From contig NW_017803854.1 of NCBI RefSeq assembly GCF_001625305.1, positions 1,087,060 to 1,151,059 of the forward strand: a stretch of DNA of 64,000 nt. The letters are read 5' to 3'. A program made the translations under genes and the position numbers. The DNA is from Branchiostoma belcheri. Its lineage: Eukaryota > Chordata > Leptocardii > Amphioxiformes > Branchiostomatidae. This document shows, in pieces, positions 41,401 through 50,522 of the stretch. Numbering within the stretch: position 1 is the first letter of the stretch; each line of letters starts with the position of its first letter. The notes beneath the pieces are model-generated. The model saw only the letters and a program-made list of their open reading frames with translations, did not search any database and had not been told where the DNA came from.

Positions 41401-44400
41401 AATTATGATGCAGTGTTGACCAAACATCGAACGAACATGCAGGTGCAGCAAGTTCTGCCGTCGACGTTCTAGTTTTACTGCATTAAATTTTACCTTTTTT
41501 TCAGCTTCAGCAGAGGCCACGCCGTCTCCCAGCCCCCCGCCCCAATGCGAACCTCTCCGTGTGGGCTTGTGCGACGGCCTCGGGTACAGCAGAACCTACC
41601 TGCCGAATCTGGTGGGGAACGAGTTACAGCGAGATGCGGAACTCCAGCTACAAACCTTCACACCCCTGATCCAGTTTGGCTGCTACGACCATTTGAAGGT
41701 CAGTTCAATGGATCTAGGTGTTAAGTGCTTTGGATACGGTGAAGTGTAGACTGACGATTCGATAGCAGAACAGAATATCTGATCCATGTCACACTGGCAA
41801 AGAGATATTGCACAAATCAGATGTCAAGGCTGAAAGCTTTGATAAGGGTGCTAGTCCGATTCTCATTTGACCGAACTTTTGTTGAATAGAGCTAGCTGGA
41901 TGAAGAAAATTAAACTGTTCTCGAACTCAAAAACGAAATTAACTCACCAGAAATTTTCAACTGAATCGCTCCAGTCTTCATTAGCTTTATGACCCAAGTG
42001 CTGTGAACACGTGACTTTTAGCCGCATGTGACGTCAGCACTGGGTCAAAATTCGTCGGAAGTTGGTACCGCCCCCCGTCGCGGTTCAGTGAATGTTGGTA
42101 TGCCCTGATGTAGAGCTAGACGGAGTTGACACTGGTGTAATTATAAACGGGTGAATTTATACGCACCAAGCAAACACAAGGCAAATTCTTACACGTTGCA
42201 TCATGACAATAAGTAGTTTGCTCTTTCCGTCGACAGTTGTTCCTGTGCTCGATGTATGCGCCTCCTTGCGGAAGTCCCCCGCCTTGCCGCTCCTTCTGCC
42301 TTGCCGCCAAGCGCGGCTGCCTGCCCGTTTTGGCCGAGTTCGGCTTCTCGTGGCCAGAGGCGTTGGACTGCGATAAGCTAGAGGCCGACGGGAGCTGTGA
42401 AGGGCCACCAGATGGAGAGGAGGAGAAAGGTATTAAAGCATCACCAAAATCAAATTTAGTATCAGGTCACTAACCTTACAAAAACAACCGGTTTGATAGT
42501 TATCAAATAAAATACAGAAATGAACAAGAAAACTAAGATTTCAGACTTCCGACAAACAAGAATTTTGGGGTTTCATGACCGGTAATTTCAAGCTTACCCT
42601 ATTTCCTGTGTTTGACTTTTTGATCTGTCATTCTATCCATTCATCGTCCAATCAACGAACGGTTAGCCTCCTCTGTCCAGACAAACATACACGCAAACCC
42701 ACAGCCCAGCCACCCGGTATATACTTCTGTACCAAGAAGTACTAGTAACAGTGCAAAGACTGAACATGTACATTGAACTGAAATTGCACCATTTGTTCGT
42801 TGACAGAATATCACGTGAACGAGTGGACGGTTTCCCCCACCGGCTGCCGATGCTGGTTTAATGAGAGCAGTGAAGACTGCGCCTGTTGTGCAGACGGGGG
42901 CTGCCAATGTGACGAAGAAACCGACAGGTAACGTTAACTTTGGTTGTGTACGATTGGATAAGGCAATATCATTTTTAAGACATACCATCTGCGATTCAAG
43001 CAATGCAATGACGAGATGGCTTATGTGCAACATTCATAGTATCCTTAACGTAACATCGCTCTATGTTGGAAACATCGATTGAGACAAAACACGTTGTGAA
43101 CATGCTGACATTACGTGATGCGCGTGTGGCCATTGCGTGGATGTAAAGTGTACGTAGCTGTCATTTTTAGTGAAGCATAATAATTATGGAGAGACAGACG
43201 GCCCCTACGGCCCACAGCAATGGGACTGAGTAAGTTAGTGATTCGTCGATGAAGGTTAGACATCCAGGTAATACGATACGACAAAAAGCAGTTACTCAAG
43301 CAACTGACTGGATAAGATTTTTTCAAAATAGAGGTTTTCAAAATCATATCCAGTTGCTTGAGTAACTGCTTTTTGGCGTAAGTTAGTGGTTGATTGATTG
43401 ATCGATTGATTGGTTGATTTATTGATTTATTTATTTATTGATTGATTGATTGATTGAGACAAACGTTTGATTGACAGTTTGAACCTCTTTCAGACACCTG
43501 TGCGTAGAGTGTGACGTTGACAACCAGTGCGAGGTGGAGCCCTGGGAAGTTACCGGGACAGGGTGCAAGTGTTGGTTCGACCCTTCCAGACGGGACTGTG
43601 CGTGCTGTAGGTAAGATGCAAGCCAAGAGGTGTTTTTACATCGCAGTATTTTCATTAGTACCTTTGCTAAAAAATATAACGGGATCTGGGTCTAGACGTA
43701 TATGTCATTAACTTACCACGTGTAACTTGTCTATCATTTATAAAATGGGTTAGCCTGGTGACCACTCTCTACACACTGGCTTTAGCCCTACTTTGTTTGA
43801 CACAGGACTGATTCCATTGGTAGTTGATCGTTGCGGTCGGCATTTCTAATCACTAGCCTCTACCAGGCTTGGGGAGGCGGCTGGAAAGAGTATAAATCGG
43901 CCAAATAGAGAGATAAGCATGTCAAGGGAGTTTGTCCGTTGAGAGAACATTTCGCCGCACCCCAAATGTTCTCTCAACGAACAAACTCCCTTGGCATGCT
44001 TATCTCTCTATTTGGCCCATTTCTACTCTTTCCAGCCGCCTCCCCAAGCCTGGTAGAGGCTATCTAATCACTACCGCCCCATATGGCGAACCAACTGGAA
44101 TCCGTAGCGTCGGCTGGGCGGGATGCTGGGTGGGAGGACACACTGCTAGCTATGTAGAGATGGGGGGGGGGGGGGCGCGATGCATTTTTCCGTATAGCGA
44201 AATTGGCGGTTTTAATTCCACGTAGAGCGTAGACGGACCGCTCTTATTTAACGTAAAGCGTAATCGGCGCATTTTGCGTAGAGCGTAATTCGCCGTTTTG
44301 ATTCTACGTAATGCGTTGTAGTACCCGAAATTTATCATAAATTTTATGGTAAAACGTAATGGGGAGGCTTCCTGAATTCAGCACAATACAGTACGTAGCC

Positions 44401-47400
44401 GGCTATTAAAATTCAGCGTAGAGCGTTGTCTGGATCCCCCCATGCAGGCCCTCATATAGGGGAGCCAAGGTGTACATGTTTCACCAGGCTAAGAAGGCTA
44501 AGTGTCTTTTTGTCGCCCACCAGGTACGGAGGGTGTCAGTGTGACGAGGACAGTCCCCACAGGTGCGCCCGGTGCGGTGTGGACTGCGGGCTGGACGCGT
44601 GGTGGACTCTGACGCGCGAAGGGTGCCCCTGCCAAGGCGACGCGACCCGCCCAGGCGACTGCGCCTGCTGCAAGGACGGGGGCTGCCAGTGCGGAGACAC
44701 CCAGTCACATCGGTGCGTCCAGTGCGGACGAGAAGACGAGTGCGATGTCGTTCCTCCTGATGTTCATACAACTACTCCGTCGCCGGAAATACTACCGACC
44801 TTCGCAGAGCAGCCGACCAACACGACGGTAGAGCCGGGCGAACAGGTCATTTCAATCAATTTTCAATCAATTTATTCAATCGAACAGAATCGTACAAAAG
44901 CAGGAAGTGCTGATGCACCCCTGAATTGTGTATTCGATTTTACAATTGGTTAAAAAAAAACAAGTACAGAGAAACACACTGTATACAAATATGTACAAAC
45001 ACCGTTCAATCTACAACAGAAAAATAGCAGACATGGGTTTTCAATATCAACCATTATCACTGTCATTGTATCAGGTCATCCTGCCGTGCCGTGGGAACGA
45101 GATCGACGGGGAGGAGCCGACGGTCACGTGGCTGAAGAACGGGAACGAGATCTCTGGCTTCATGGGAGGGATTTTTCCCTTGGCTTCAGGTAGCAGAACA
45201 CAGTTTATTTATTTATTTATTCAAAATTGCGACAAGACAATACAAAGTGTGCACTAGGCAGCAAGTATGCTGATAGCGTGCACACCCAACACATACCTGT
45301 ACATATGACGTAAAAAAACAACAACAATAAATAGTTAAAGCAAGATTATACACAAGTATACAATTTTCATATAAGTTACACCTATAATTAAAATCAATTA
45401 TTATATAACTATACAGCAAAATGAATGTTAAGTTAGGCTCAGCTGGAAGAGACACAGAATCTTTTTGACTGGGCAATGAATGTGTGAAGTGCATGTGTGA
45501 GTTTTGTATTTGTATCTAAGTTATGACCTGGAGAACCCTGGAGCAGAACAGATGTGGTTAGGTGATGTTGAGTGAGGTGTTCAACAGTGGAGGCAAGGGT
45601 GTTGCGTGGCTCAGTGTGGAGAGGGCAATGTAACAAGTAGTGTGGTACTGTTTCAGAGGAGGCCAGAACACAGTTTTCGCCCTATGGGGATTTATATAGT
45701 TAAGGACCCCAAGATGACTCACTTCGACGCGGTAAGAATTATAGCAGGGTGCACTTCATAAATACGAAAATCGAATATGTTTCAAAAGAAGGTACAAACT
45801 ACAAAATATTTAGAAACGAACAAATCCTGTCGGCGTATCTGCTCGTAACGTACACTTTGAAATCGCCTCCTACGGACGTGACCTGAACTGCAGCCGACTC
45901 ACCCGGAAAGCCAGTTGCGCAATACGGCGCATTTATACACGAACTGCAAAACCTTCACAATTCAAATCATACAGTCTCAAACTCGATACATTCCTACACC
46001 ACATAGCACAATTTACATCTGGCTGACGCTCTTATCAGGCTTTCTACCCAGCCTTCAAGAATATTCGCTGCACTACGTTCTATACCCGCGTCATCGTCCC
46101 CGGGGGTCGCCCATTAATACTGTGTTCTGCTACCTTCAGGAGGTCTGCTGGTCATCGTGGACGGACGGAACAAGGGGAAGTACACGTGTAGGCTCGAGTT
46201 CAACGGCAAGACGGCGGAGGCCACAGCATGGGTTACTTTTACTTCTGATAGTAAGTTCTTCTCATAAGCGGTCAAGTCTCTAACGTGAATCAAATTTAAA
46301 TTATTCTATATTATGTTTAATTGCATCAACATCATAAAATCGTCGTCACGATTGCTTTAAGAGGCATTTTGACTTTACTTCTGATGTCATGATCATTATT
46401 TTGACAGGTGCTGTAGTCGAATCATAAGGGGTCGGGCACAGTCTCCGTACACCAGGGATACTAGTAATCGTGCATGTGTCTCATAATAATTATTATAAAT
46501 TCAACTGTTTTGTTACCGAAAGGCCTGCCTTAGATCCTTGTCAGCAGGTTCTGTTACAGTCTGATTGAAAATCAAAATCGTGTGACGTCCTTACATGTAC
46601 AACACAGATGTGACCCTGCCGAAAGTAACTTGCATAATCTCAAATTAAGCGGATCCTACAGCGGCGAGGCAGTATCCATTGGCTAGAGGAGTGTTCATTA
46701 GCCAACGAAAGCTAACTGTGTATGACTCTTATAACCAGTAGATACTGCATTGCCGCTGTAGGATCTGCTTGGAGATTAACTTGCATCTCTGTAATGTTAT
46801 CATCTCTAACCCTCACAGGGCGCTCAGAACGACTTCAGTTCACAGAGAAGCCAGAAGACCAGGAGGTGCCGTTTGGAGGAAACGTCATATTCAAGTGCAT
46901 GGCGTCAGGTAACGTCCCAACTTTGTCATTTTTATGTTAATGTAGTAACGATGTATGTACTTTTACACTGTACGGCTTATCATAGTATTAAGGGACTGTT
47001 CTATCATCTAATACTACGAGGTAACATAAAAATGTAGCTGCCGTATTTACAACGATAAAGGCTTAGTTCTATGTTTCAAAATATGGTATGACAAATTCAG
47101 ATTCCAAAATTAATAGAAGAGTAGATGCAAACTTACCTTAAGTTTGTCATATATACATTGAATGTACGATATGCATATGTTCTTACCATGTTGTTGTCCG
47201 CTTATAAATGCATGTAACAACCAGGGGAGTACACGGTGACTTGGCAAAAGGACAGAATGCCGGGGTCAGAGTTCATCGACGGCCGCCGGGTGATCCAGCA
47301 CCGTGACGACCTGTTCATCACCGCCGCCATGTTGTCTGACGTAGGCACCTACACCTGCAGGGTGACCAATGAGATCACAGGAGAGTTCCTGGAGGCTTCC

Positions 47401-50400
47401 GGCACTCTGGAAGTCATCGTCCGACTGGAAAACGGTGAGAACTTCTGATTTTATTTCGGACGAATGCGTTACTTTCGACGTACGGGAGTGTTCTTTTGGG
47501 AGGCTGAGCTTTGGGTTTGCAATTGTGCATTATTCTGTCTACTGTGAGAGTAGTTTTATAGCACGTGGTTGGGGAAGTTTGAAGGACAGAATGACAGGAC
47601 AAAAGACCAGATATAGGAAACAGACATGCTATTTTTTTCGCACTTGTGACGTCAGCACTGGGTCAAAGTTCGTCGGAAGTCGGTACCGCCCCCAGGTGAG
47701 TAAAATTGTTTTTGAGTTGGAGAACAGTTTAATTTTCATGATGTAATTCACCAACTTAAATGAACTTTGATGCTAATAGCCCCCCTGGTCTTTTTCAGTT
47801 TGTGGCCGACCCATCCACCGGCAGGCCCCGGACAGCTACATCGTGGGCGGCACGGACGTGGCCCCGGGCGCGGTGCCGTGGATCGCCATGCTGTGGGACA
47901 TCCGGCCCGCCCGCAACCGCTTCTTCTGCGGCGGCAGCCTGCTGAACGCCGAGTGGGTCGTCACGGCGGCACACTGCATCCTGGAGGGCGAGGCACGGAT
48001 TGTTTAATTTCATTTCGTATGTTAGAAAGAGACGCTGGTCTCGCAGAGACTGCATTAGTGTCCGCTATGAGGGATAGGACATACTGGAGTAACTTTATCA
48101 AGTGTACCTCACCGGATTAGATAATCCGGAGGCATGATGATGATGAAGTTACCAGATCATGTATAAGTTAGTCTGTATCATAATTTGATTTCTTGTTGAT
48201 GTAATCACTATTCAGTACAATTTCGTTTGGGGGAGGCCCGTGAAAAACACTAAGGTTTCAGGCCTCCCCCGGCATATTTGTCCATTTTTGAAATATTTGA
48301 TTATGTTTTTCGTTTAGGTCACAAAGGACGACTTCATCATCCGGCTCGGAAAACTCAGCTCCGAGCAGGGGGTTTTCGAAGAGAACGAAAGGTCCACTAG
48401 AGGTATGTTTTGTCACAATATGATATGTAGAAATCTTCTAGTCAAAACGTTTGTTTCAACACAAGAGAAATTGTTCTCAACTAGAGCTTTCCACCAGTCA
48501 CTCTGGTCTTCTTCAATTGACTGACCCAGTGAGATTTGTGTCACGTGGCTTCTCTGAAGTGTGACGTCAACACTGGGTGAAAGGTATCTTGTAAATGATG
48601 AGCAACTATGACGTTGACATCGCTCGGGTTCGCTACGCTCACTCAGTGGTTCATTTATTAGTCGCACCTGACTATGGATTATCCCACCATATACACCTCG
48701 GGGCGGGGCATTAACCCTTTAACATTATACACCTACAGTGCGAGAAATTATCATACACCCGGACCACAACCCAGACAACTACGACGTTGACCTCGCTCTT
48801 ATTCGCTACACTCGGTGGTTTATTCGGTGGTTATCGCACCTGTCTATGGATTATCTCACGGGGCATTAACTCTTTAATATCCTTCACCTACAGTGCGAGA
48901 AATCATCATACACCCGGACCACAACCCGGACAACTACGACGTCGACCTAGCTCTCGTTCGTCTGGAGGAAAAGATCGCCTTCACGGACTACATCCTGCCG
49001 GTGTGCCTGCCCACGGTGGAGGACGCCCGCCGGCTGCTCACGGCGACGCCCGTGGGCTCCGTCAGCGGCTGGGGCAGGACCGTGGAGGACGGCACGTTTT
49101 CGTCAACGCTAAAAGAGGTAACATTTTCTGTATTTTTGCTTCAGCGTTGGGCACATTTTTGGTTTATTTGGAATATTAAGACTTGTTTTATTTGGTAGAT
49201 TAAGATGCCCTAATCTTCCAGGGCTACAAAAGCACATATTATATACAATCACAAATTAAGAATTGAGGTCAGTGGTCAAATAACATTGCGGCTCACCAAC
49301 TGAACTAGCCTGTACTATAGTGTATACAAATTCAGATTCACAACTTGAAGAAATCGAAGAGCTCATACTTCCGAGGAGTATCCAGGGCTGTTGACAATTT
49401 CTTGTTTTATGCATTATCGTGATGCTCTCGCTGACTCTGTACATATTTTGCGGTCACGTCCTCCCAGCCTATGCGGGGAAACCGTTTTCGTCCACAGATT
49501 GAAACATTATTACAGTTAAGATTAAGAGAAAGACGAAATAAAATGCGTTTTCATCGTTGATCAATGCCAATGTATGTCCCATGACTTGAAGTTTCATAAT
49601 GTTTTATTTTCTCTCAGGTCAATGTGCCCATCATACGCCAGAGTAAATGCCGGAGAGCGCATGCGCGGTATGACGTCACAAAGAACATGTTCTGCGCCGG
49701 CAGTGAAACCGGAGGGAGGGACTCCTGTGATGGAGACAGCGGAGGGCCATTTGTCGTCTACGATAACGGAAAGTCAGTAATAGTGCATATATGTATATAT
49801 TCTTTAAGAAAAAACACAACACACCAACATTTAGTTTCTTTAAATTCTCGGTCTACCTATCTTTATATCTACATGTGGAAAATTTTTCTTTTAGTGAACA
49901 GCAAGACTTATCATGTTTAAAGTTAAAACTTTTGGTCCAACACAAAAAGTTCTCTCACCTAAAGCTTCAAAAAGCCACGTCACAAGCCTCACAGTCTACT
50001 GAGGAAGACCAGAGTGACTGGTGAGAGAATTTTTAGTGTTGGACCAAATTTTTTTACATGTAACTACCAACACAAATGAACTTTCATGATAGTATAAGAC
50101 TTATGATTAGGTTTGGTAGCATTTTGTATTGCCTTTGATAAAGGTATTAGGCTATGCCCATTTTTAGTTTTAGTTTTAGTGCCTAATAGAACTTATTCAT
50201 CGTGGTGTCTGATATCATCTATTGCTGCCTGGGTAGCTGCTGTATTGTATTTGCCGCAATATTCAGAATAAATAAATAAACGATAGAACTTTTACTCATT
50301 TCTATAAATACATTATGCAATGTGTTTATCATTTAAGAACATTATACTCAAGCTTAACTTTAATTTCTATCTTTTTTTAATTTTTCATCTATTTTGATTA

Positions 50401-50522
50401 GGTGGAACCTGATGGGTATCGTCAGCTGGGGTGACGGCTGCGCCCTGAGAGACAAGTACGGCGTCTACACCCGCGTGCACAGGTTCCGCGATTGGCTGCA
50501 GGAGCAGATCCGCGAGGAGTAG
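28598..50522 (+). CDS. Giant mosaic secreted serine protease (whole gene)
   Basis: Thirty-three predicted exons join without a frame break to 1936 codons plus stop, and almost all introns are phase 1. Order of parts: signal peptide (1-25); module 1 (26-641); module 2 (642-1183), a tandem copy of module 1; Frizzled cysteine-rich domain (1184-1312); three unnamed cysteine repeats (1313-1499); two immunoglobulin domains (1500-1674); trypsin-fold protease (1675-1936). The parts are annotated below. No start, stop or promoter-like break separates the modules, so one transcript is the simplest reading, but two genes cannot be excluded without RNA data. It is presumably extracellular. The complement-type look of the protease domain suggests limited proteolysis; the substrate is unknown. 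One assembly gap of 85 N interrupts module 1. An AATAAA lies at 50938-50943. Confidence 0.75.
29517..29908. mobile_element. Inverted-repeat element, family A, copy 2
   Basis: This is a second full-length copy of the family at 24221-24622, inserted in the opposite orientation in the intron between the first two module-1 exons. It has the same ends (TTAGGCCATG...CATGGCCTTA) and GCGCGCG blocks. The body is close enough to align throughout, implying recent spread. Confidence 0.8.
30315..30535 (+). repeat. Glu-Pro hexanucleotide repeat inside the coding exon
   Basis: Imperfect GAACCC/GAACCA repeats encode about 70 residues of alternating Glu and Pro, with some Ile, Leu and Gly. The frame is kept throughout. 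The homologous exon of module 2 (36808-36906) lacks the repeat and is only 33 codons long, so the repeat expanded in module 1 after the duplication. Confidence 0.9.
31633..32094. mobile_element. Two degenerate foldback copies, family B
   Basis: Segments 31633-31773 and about 31890-32094 each begin or end with TAGCCTCTA / GGTAGAG type ends. They share ATTTGGC and TTCTACTCTTTCCAG with the intact family-B elements at 33500 and 43854. Both are decayed and lie in the intron before the gapped exon. Confidence 0.6.
32194..32278. other. Assembly gap of 85 N in a coding exon
   Basis: The gap lies in the third glycine-rich exon of module 1. In module 2 the same interval (38698-38815) has 118 bp. The difference of 33 bp is a multiple of three, so the frame is the same on both sides of the gap and the exon can be read through. 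About 30 residues of glycine-rich domain are missing. Confidence 0.95.
32600..33260. repeat. Tandem duplication of intron plus partial exon
   Basis: Two similar blocks (about 32530-32940 and 32960-33305) share a GAAAGAAAG-rich intron, TATATAAAGATGGA and the start of the EB-like exon (CCCCTGCCGTCCCG...CCCCCCGTGCCC). The first copy stops after about 46 bp at CTGA-GTGAGT, which looks like a donor. The second copy continues into the full exon at 33261. Confidence 0.8.
33500..33682. mobile_element. Foldback MITE, family B, with 9-bp target duplication
   Basis: A near-perfect palindrome of 183 bp: TAGCCTCTACCAGGCTTGGG at one end and its complement at the other. It is flanked on both sides by the 9-bp direct repeat AGAAAATTT (33491-33499 and 33683-33691). 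The clean duplication shows a transposition event. A 9-bp target site is typical of Mutator-like elements, so a MULE-driven MITE is likely. Confidence 0.85.
34343..34510. repeat. (GT)n microsatellite
   Basis: A long GT run with a short GC/CG block near 34484-34498, in the intron between the module-1 exons at 34064 and 34671. It reads open in several frames only because of its repeat structure. Confidence 0.95.
34990..35110. repeat. Short palindromic repeat cluster
   Basis: Four to five copies of a unit of about 20 bp, TTTGTGGTACCACCACTTTT, in the intron before the last module-1 exon. Each unit is itself nearly palindromic around GGTACC. Confidence 0.85.
36010..41201 (+). CDS. Mosaic protease: module 2 (tandem copy of module 1)
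   Basis: Exons: 36010-36144, 36808-36906, 37428-37646, 38090-38293, 38646-38945, 39512-39667, 40161-40314, 40698-40833 and 40979-41201. They match the module-1 exons one for one in order and splice phase. The glycine-rich exons are almost identical in DNA to those of module 1, while the EB-like, Ig-like and final exons have diverged clearly. The final pair encodes [17 protein letters not shown] and [13 protein letters not shown], the unnamed domain. The ungapped exon at 38646 shows the part of the glycine-rich domain missing from module 1, including [12 protein letters not shown]. The glycine-rich fold is likely a rod or bundle of polyglycine helices, as in ALK; that is family knowledge, not seen here. 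Confidence 0.8.
37655..37867. mobile_element. Foldback element, family B, diverged copy
   Basis: It starts TAGCCTCTACC and ends GAGGCTA with GCTATCTGTCTATTTGGCT near the second arm. This is the same family as 33500 and 43854, but with many substitutions. No clear target duplication remains. Confidence 0.6.
39092..39285 (-). mobile_element. tRNA-derived SINE, truncated
   Basis: Homologous to the SINE at 58290-58526. A perfect B-box-like GGTTCGAGTCC lies on the minus strand at 39275-39265, and the body motif CTTTCCCAAGGGCACA is shared. The 5' tRNA-like head upstream of the B box is missing. Confidence 0.65.
40007..40110. mobile_element. Foldback element, family D
   Basis: CGTCGATGAAGGTTAGACA followed by inverted arms built on GGAAATTGTTT and AAACAATTTCC. 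It is related to 2346 and 43242 and lies in a module-2 intron. Confidence 0.6.
41505..42429 (+). CDS. Mosaic protease: Frizzled cysteine-rich domain
   Basis: Exons 41505-41698 and 42237-42429 encode a complete Fz domain (about residues 1195-1305 of the gene product). Signature pieces are [56 protein letters not shown] and [11 protein letters not shown], in family order with ten cysteines. Fz domains bind Wnt-type lipids or proteins. They also occur in transmembrane and secreted proteases such as corin, so pairing with trypsin has precedent. The intron falls before LFLC, and a Pro-rich linker precedes the domain. Confidence 0.93.
42807..44845 (+). CDS. Mosaic protease: triple cysteine repeat, unnamed
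   Basis: Exons 42807-42927, 43494-43610 and 44524-44845 encode three successive repeats of about 50 residues. Each has the core W-x-[VL], then GCxC, then DCACC, GGCQC and a final CxxC (for example [42 protein letters not shown]). Cysteine content is about one in five, so each repeat is probably a small disulfide-knotted unit. A Thr/Pro-rich linker follows. I cannot match the pattern to a named domain. Confidence 0.8.
43242..43385. mobile_element. Foldback element, family D, fullest copy
   Basis: CGTCGATGAAGGTTAGACA, then AAAAAGCAGTTACTCAAGC, a centre of about 30 bp, and the inverted arm GCTTGAGTAACTGCTTTTT. It lies between the first two cysteine-repeat exons. Confidence 0.7.
43854..44062. 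mobile_element. Foldback MITE, family B, with 9-bp target duplication
   Basis: A 209-bp near-perfect palindrome with the same TAGCCTCTACC ends as 33500-33682. It is flanked by the 9-bp direct repeat TCTAATCAC (43845-43853 and 44063-44071). It sits in the intron before the largest cysteine-repeat exon. Confidence 0.88.
45075..47434 (+). CDS. Mosaic protease: two immunoglobulin domains
   Basis: Ig1 lies on exons 45075-45189 and 46140-46250: VILPCRG, VTWLKNG, then GKYTCRLEF. Ig2 lies on exons 46819-46908 and 47225-47434: [17 protein letters not shown], then [11 protein letters not shown]. Both have the Cys-Trp-Cys core and the D-x-G-x-Y-x-C motif of I-set domains. Each is split by a phase-1 intron in its middle. 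They connect the cysteine repeats to the protease and are expected to serve as spacers or binding surfaces. Confidence 0.9.
45190..46139. mobile_element. Retroelement insertion in the Ig1 intron
   Basis: The minus strand of 45439-45660 encodes [12 protein letters not shown], typical of the C-terminal end of a non-LTR retrotransposon, and a TAAA-type tail lies at 45205-45222, so this is a 5'-truncated LINE. The intron also starts with GGTAGCAGAACACAGT and ends with ACTGTGTTCTGCTACC, a 16-bp inverted repeat just inside the splice sites. The middle part (45690-46110) I could not classify. Confidence 0.55.
46636..46777. mobile_element. Foldback MITE, family C, with 9-bp target duplication
   Basis: A 142-bp foldback with ends AATCTC...GAGATT and inner arms GATCCTACAGCGGC / GCCGCTGTAGGATC. 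The 9-bp direct repeat AACTTGCAT flanks it (46627-46635 and 46778-46786). A related copy is at 60158-60301. Fragments with CTGCTTGGAGATTA occur near 10410, 26535 and 31025. Confidence 0.8.
47799..50522 (+). CDS. Mosaic protease: trypsin-fold catalytic domain
   Basis: Exons: 47799-48001, 48318-48402, 48894-49117, 49618-49772 and 50402-50522, ending at TAG. The triad is complete: His1733 in TAAHC, Asp1788 in DVDLAL and Ser1886 in GDSGGP. Asp1880, six residues before the serine, predicts cleavage after Lys or Arg. A leading cysteine (VCGRP) can pair with the one in LPVCLP, as in complement-type proteases. The activation site reads PDSY-IVGG, so the residue before the cut is Tyr, not Arg or Lys, which is unusual. 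The donor after exon 1 (ATT then GTTTAA) is weak; a GC donor five codons or so earlier is an alternative. The best overall resemblance is to MASP-like proteases, judged by eye. Confidence 0.92.
48605..48893 (+). repeat. Partial tandem copies of a protease exon
   Basis: Before the real exon at 48894 there is a partial copy at about 48736-48830. It includes the acceptor (CACCTACAG) and the codes for [15 protein letters not shown] and DVDLAL. An older remnant lies at about 48608-48735. Each copy ends with the same intron piece (CACCTGTCTATGGATTATC and CATTAAC), so the unit has been duplicated twice. The copies have no good donor, and the frame closes soon after. Confidence 0.85.
49920..50285. 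mobile_element. Foldback half-element and LINE-like tail
   Basis: 49920-50090 has inverted arms (TTGGTCCAACACAAAAAGTTCTC and its approximate complement) and CTACCAACACA, shared with 13400 and 21430. 50110-50285 resembles a retroposon tail ending in an AATAAATAAATAAA run. Both lie in the last intron of the protease gene. Confidence 0.5.
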
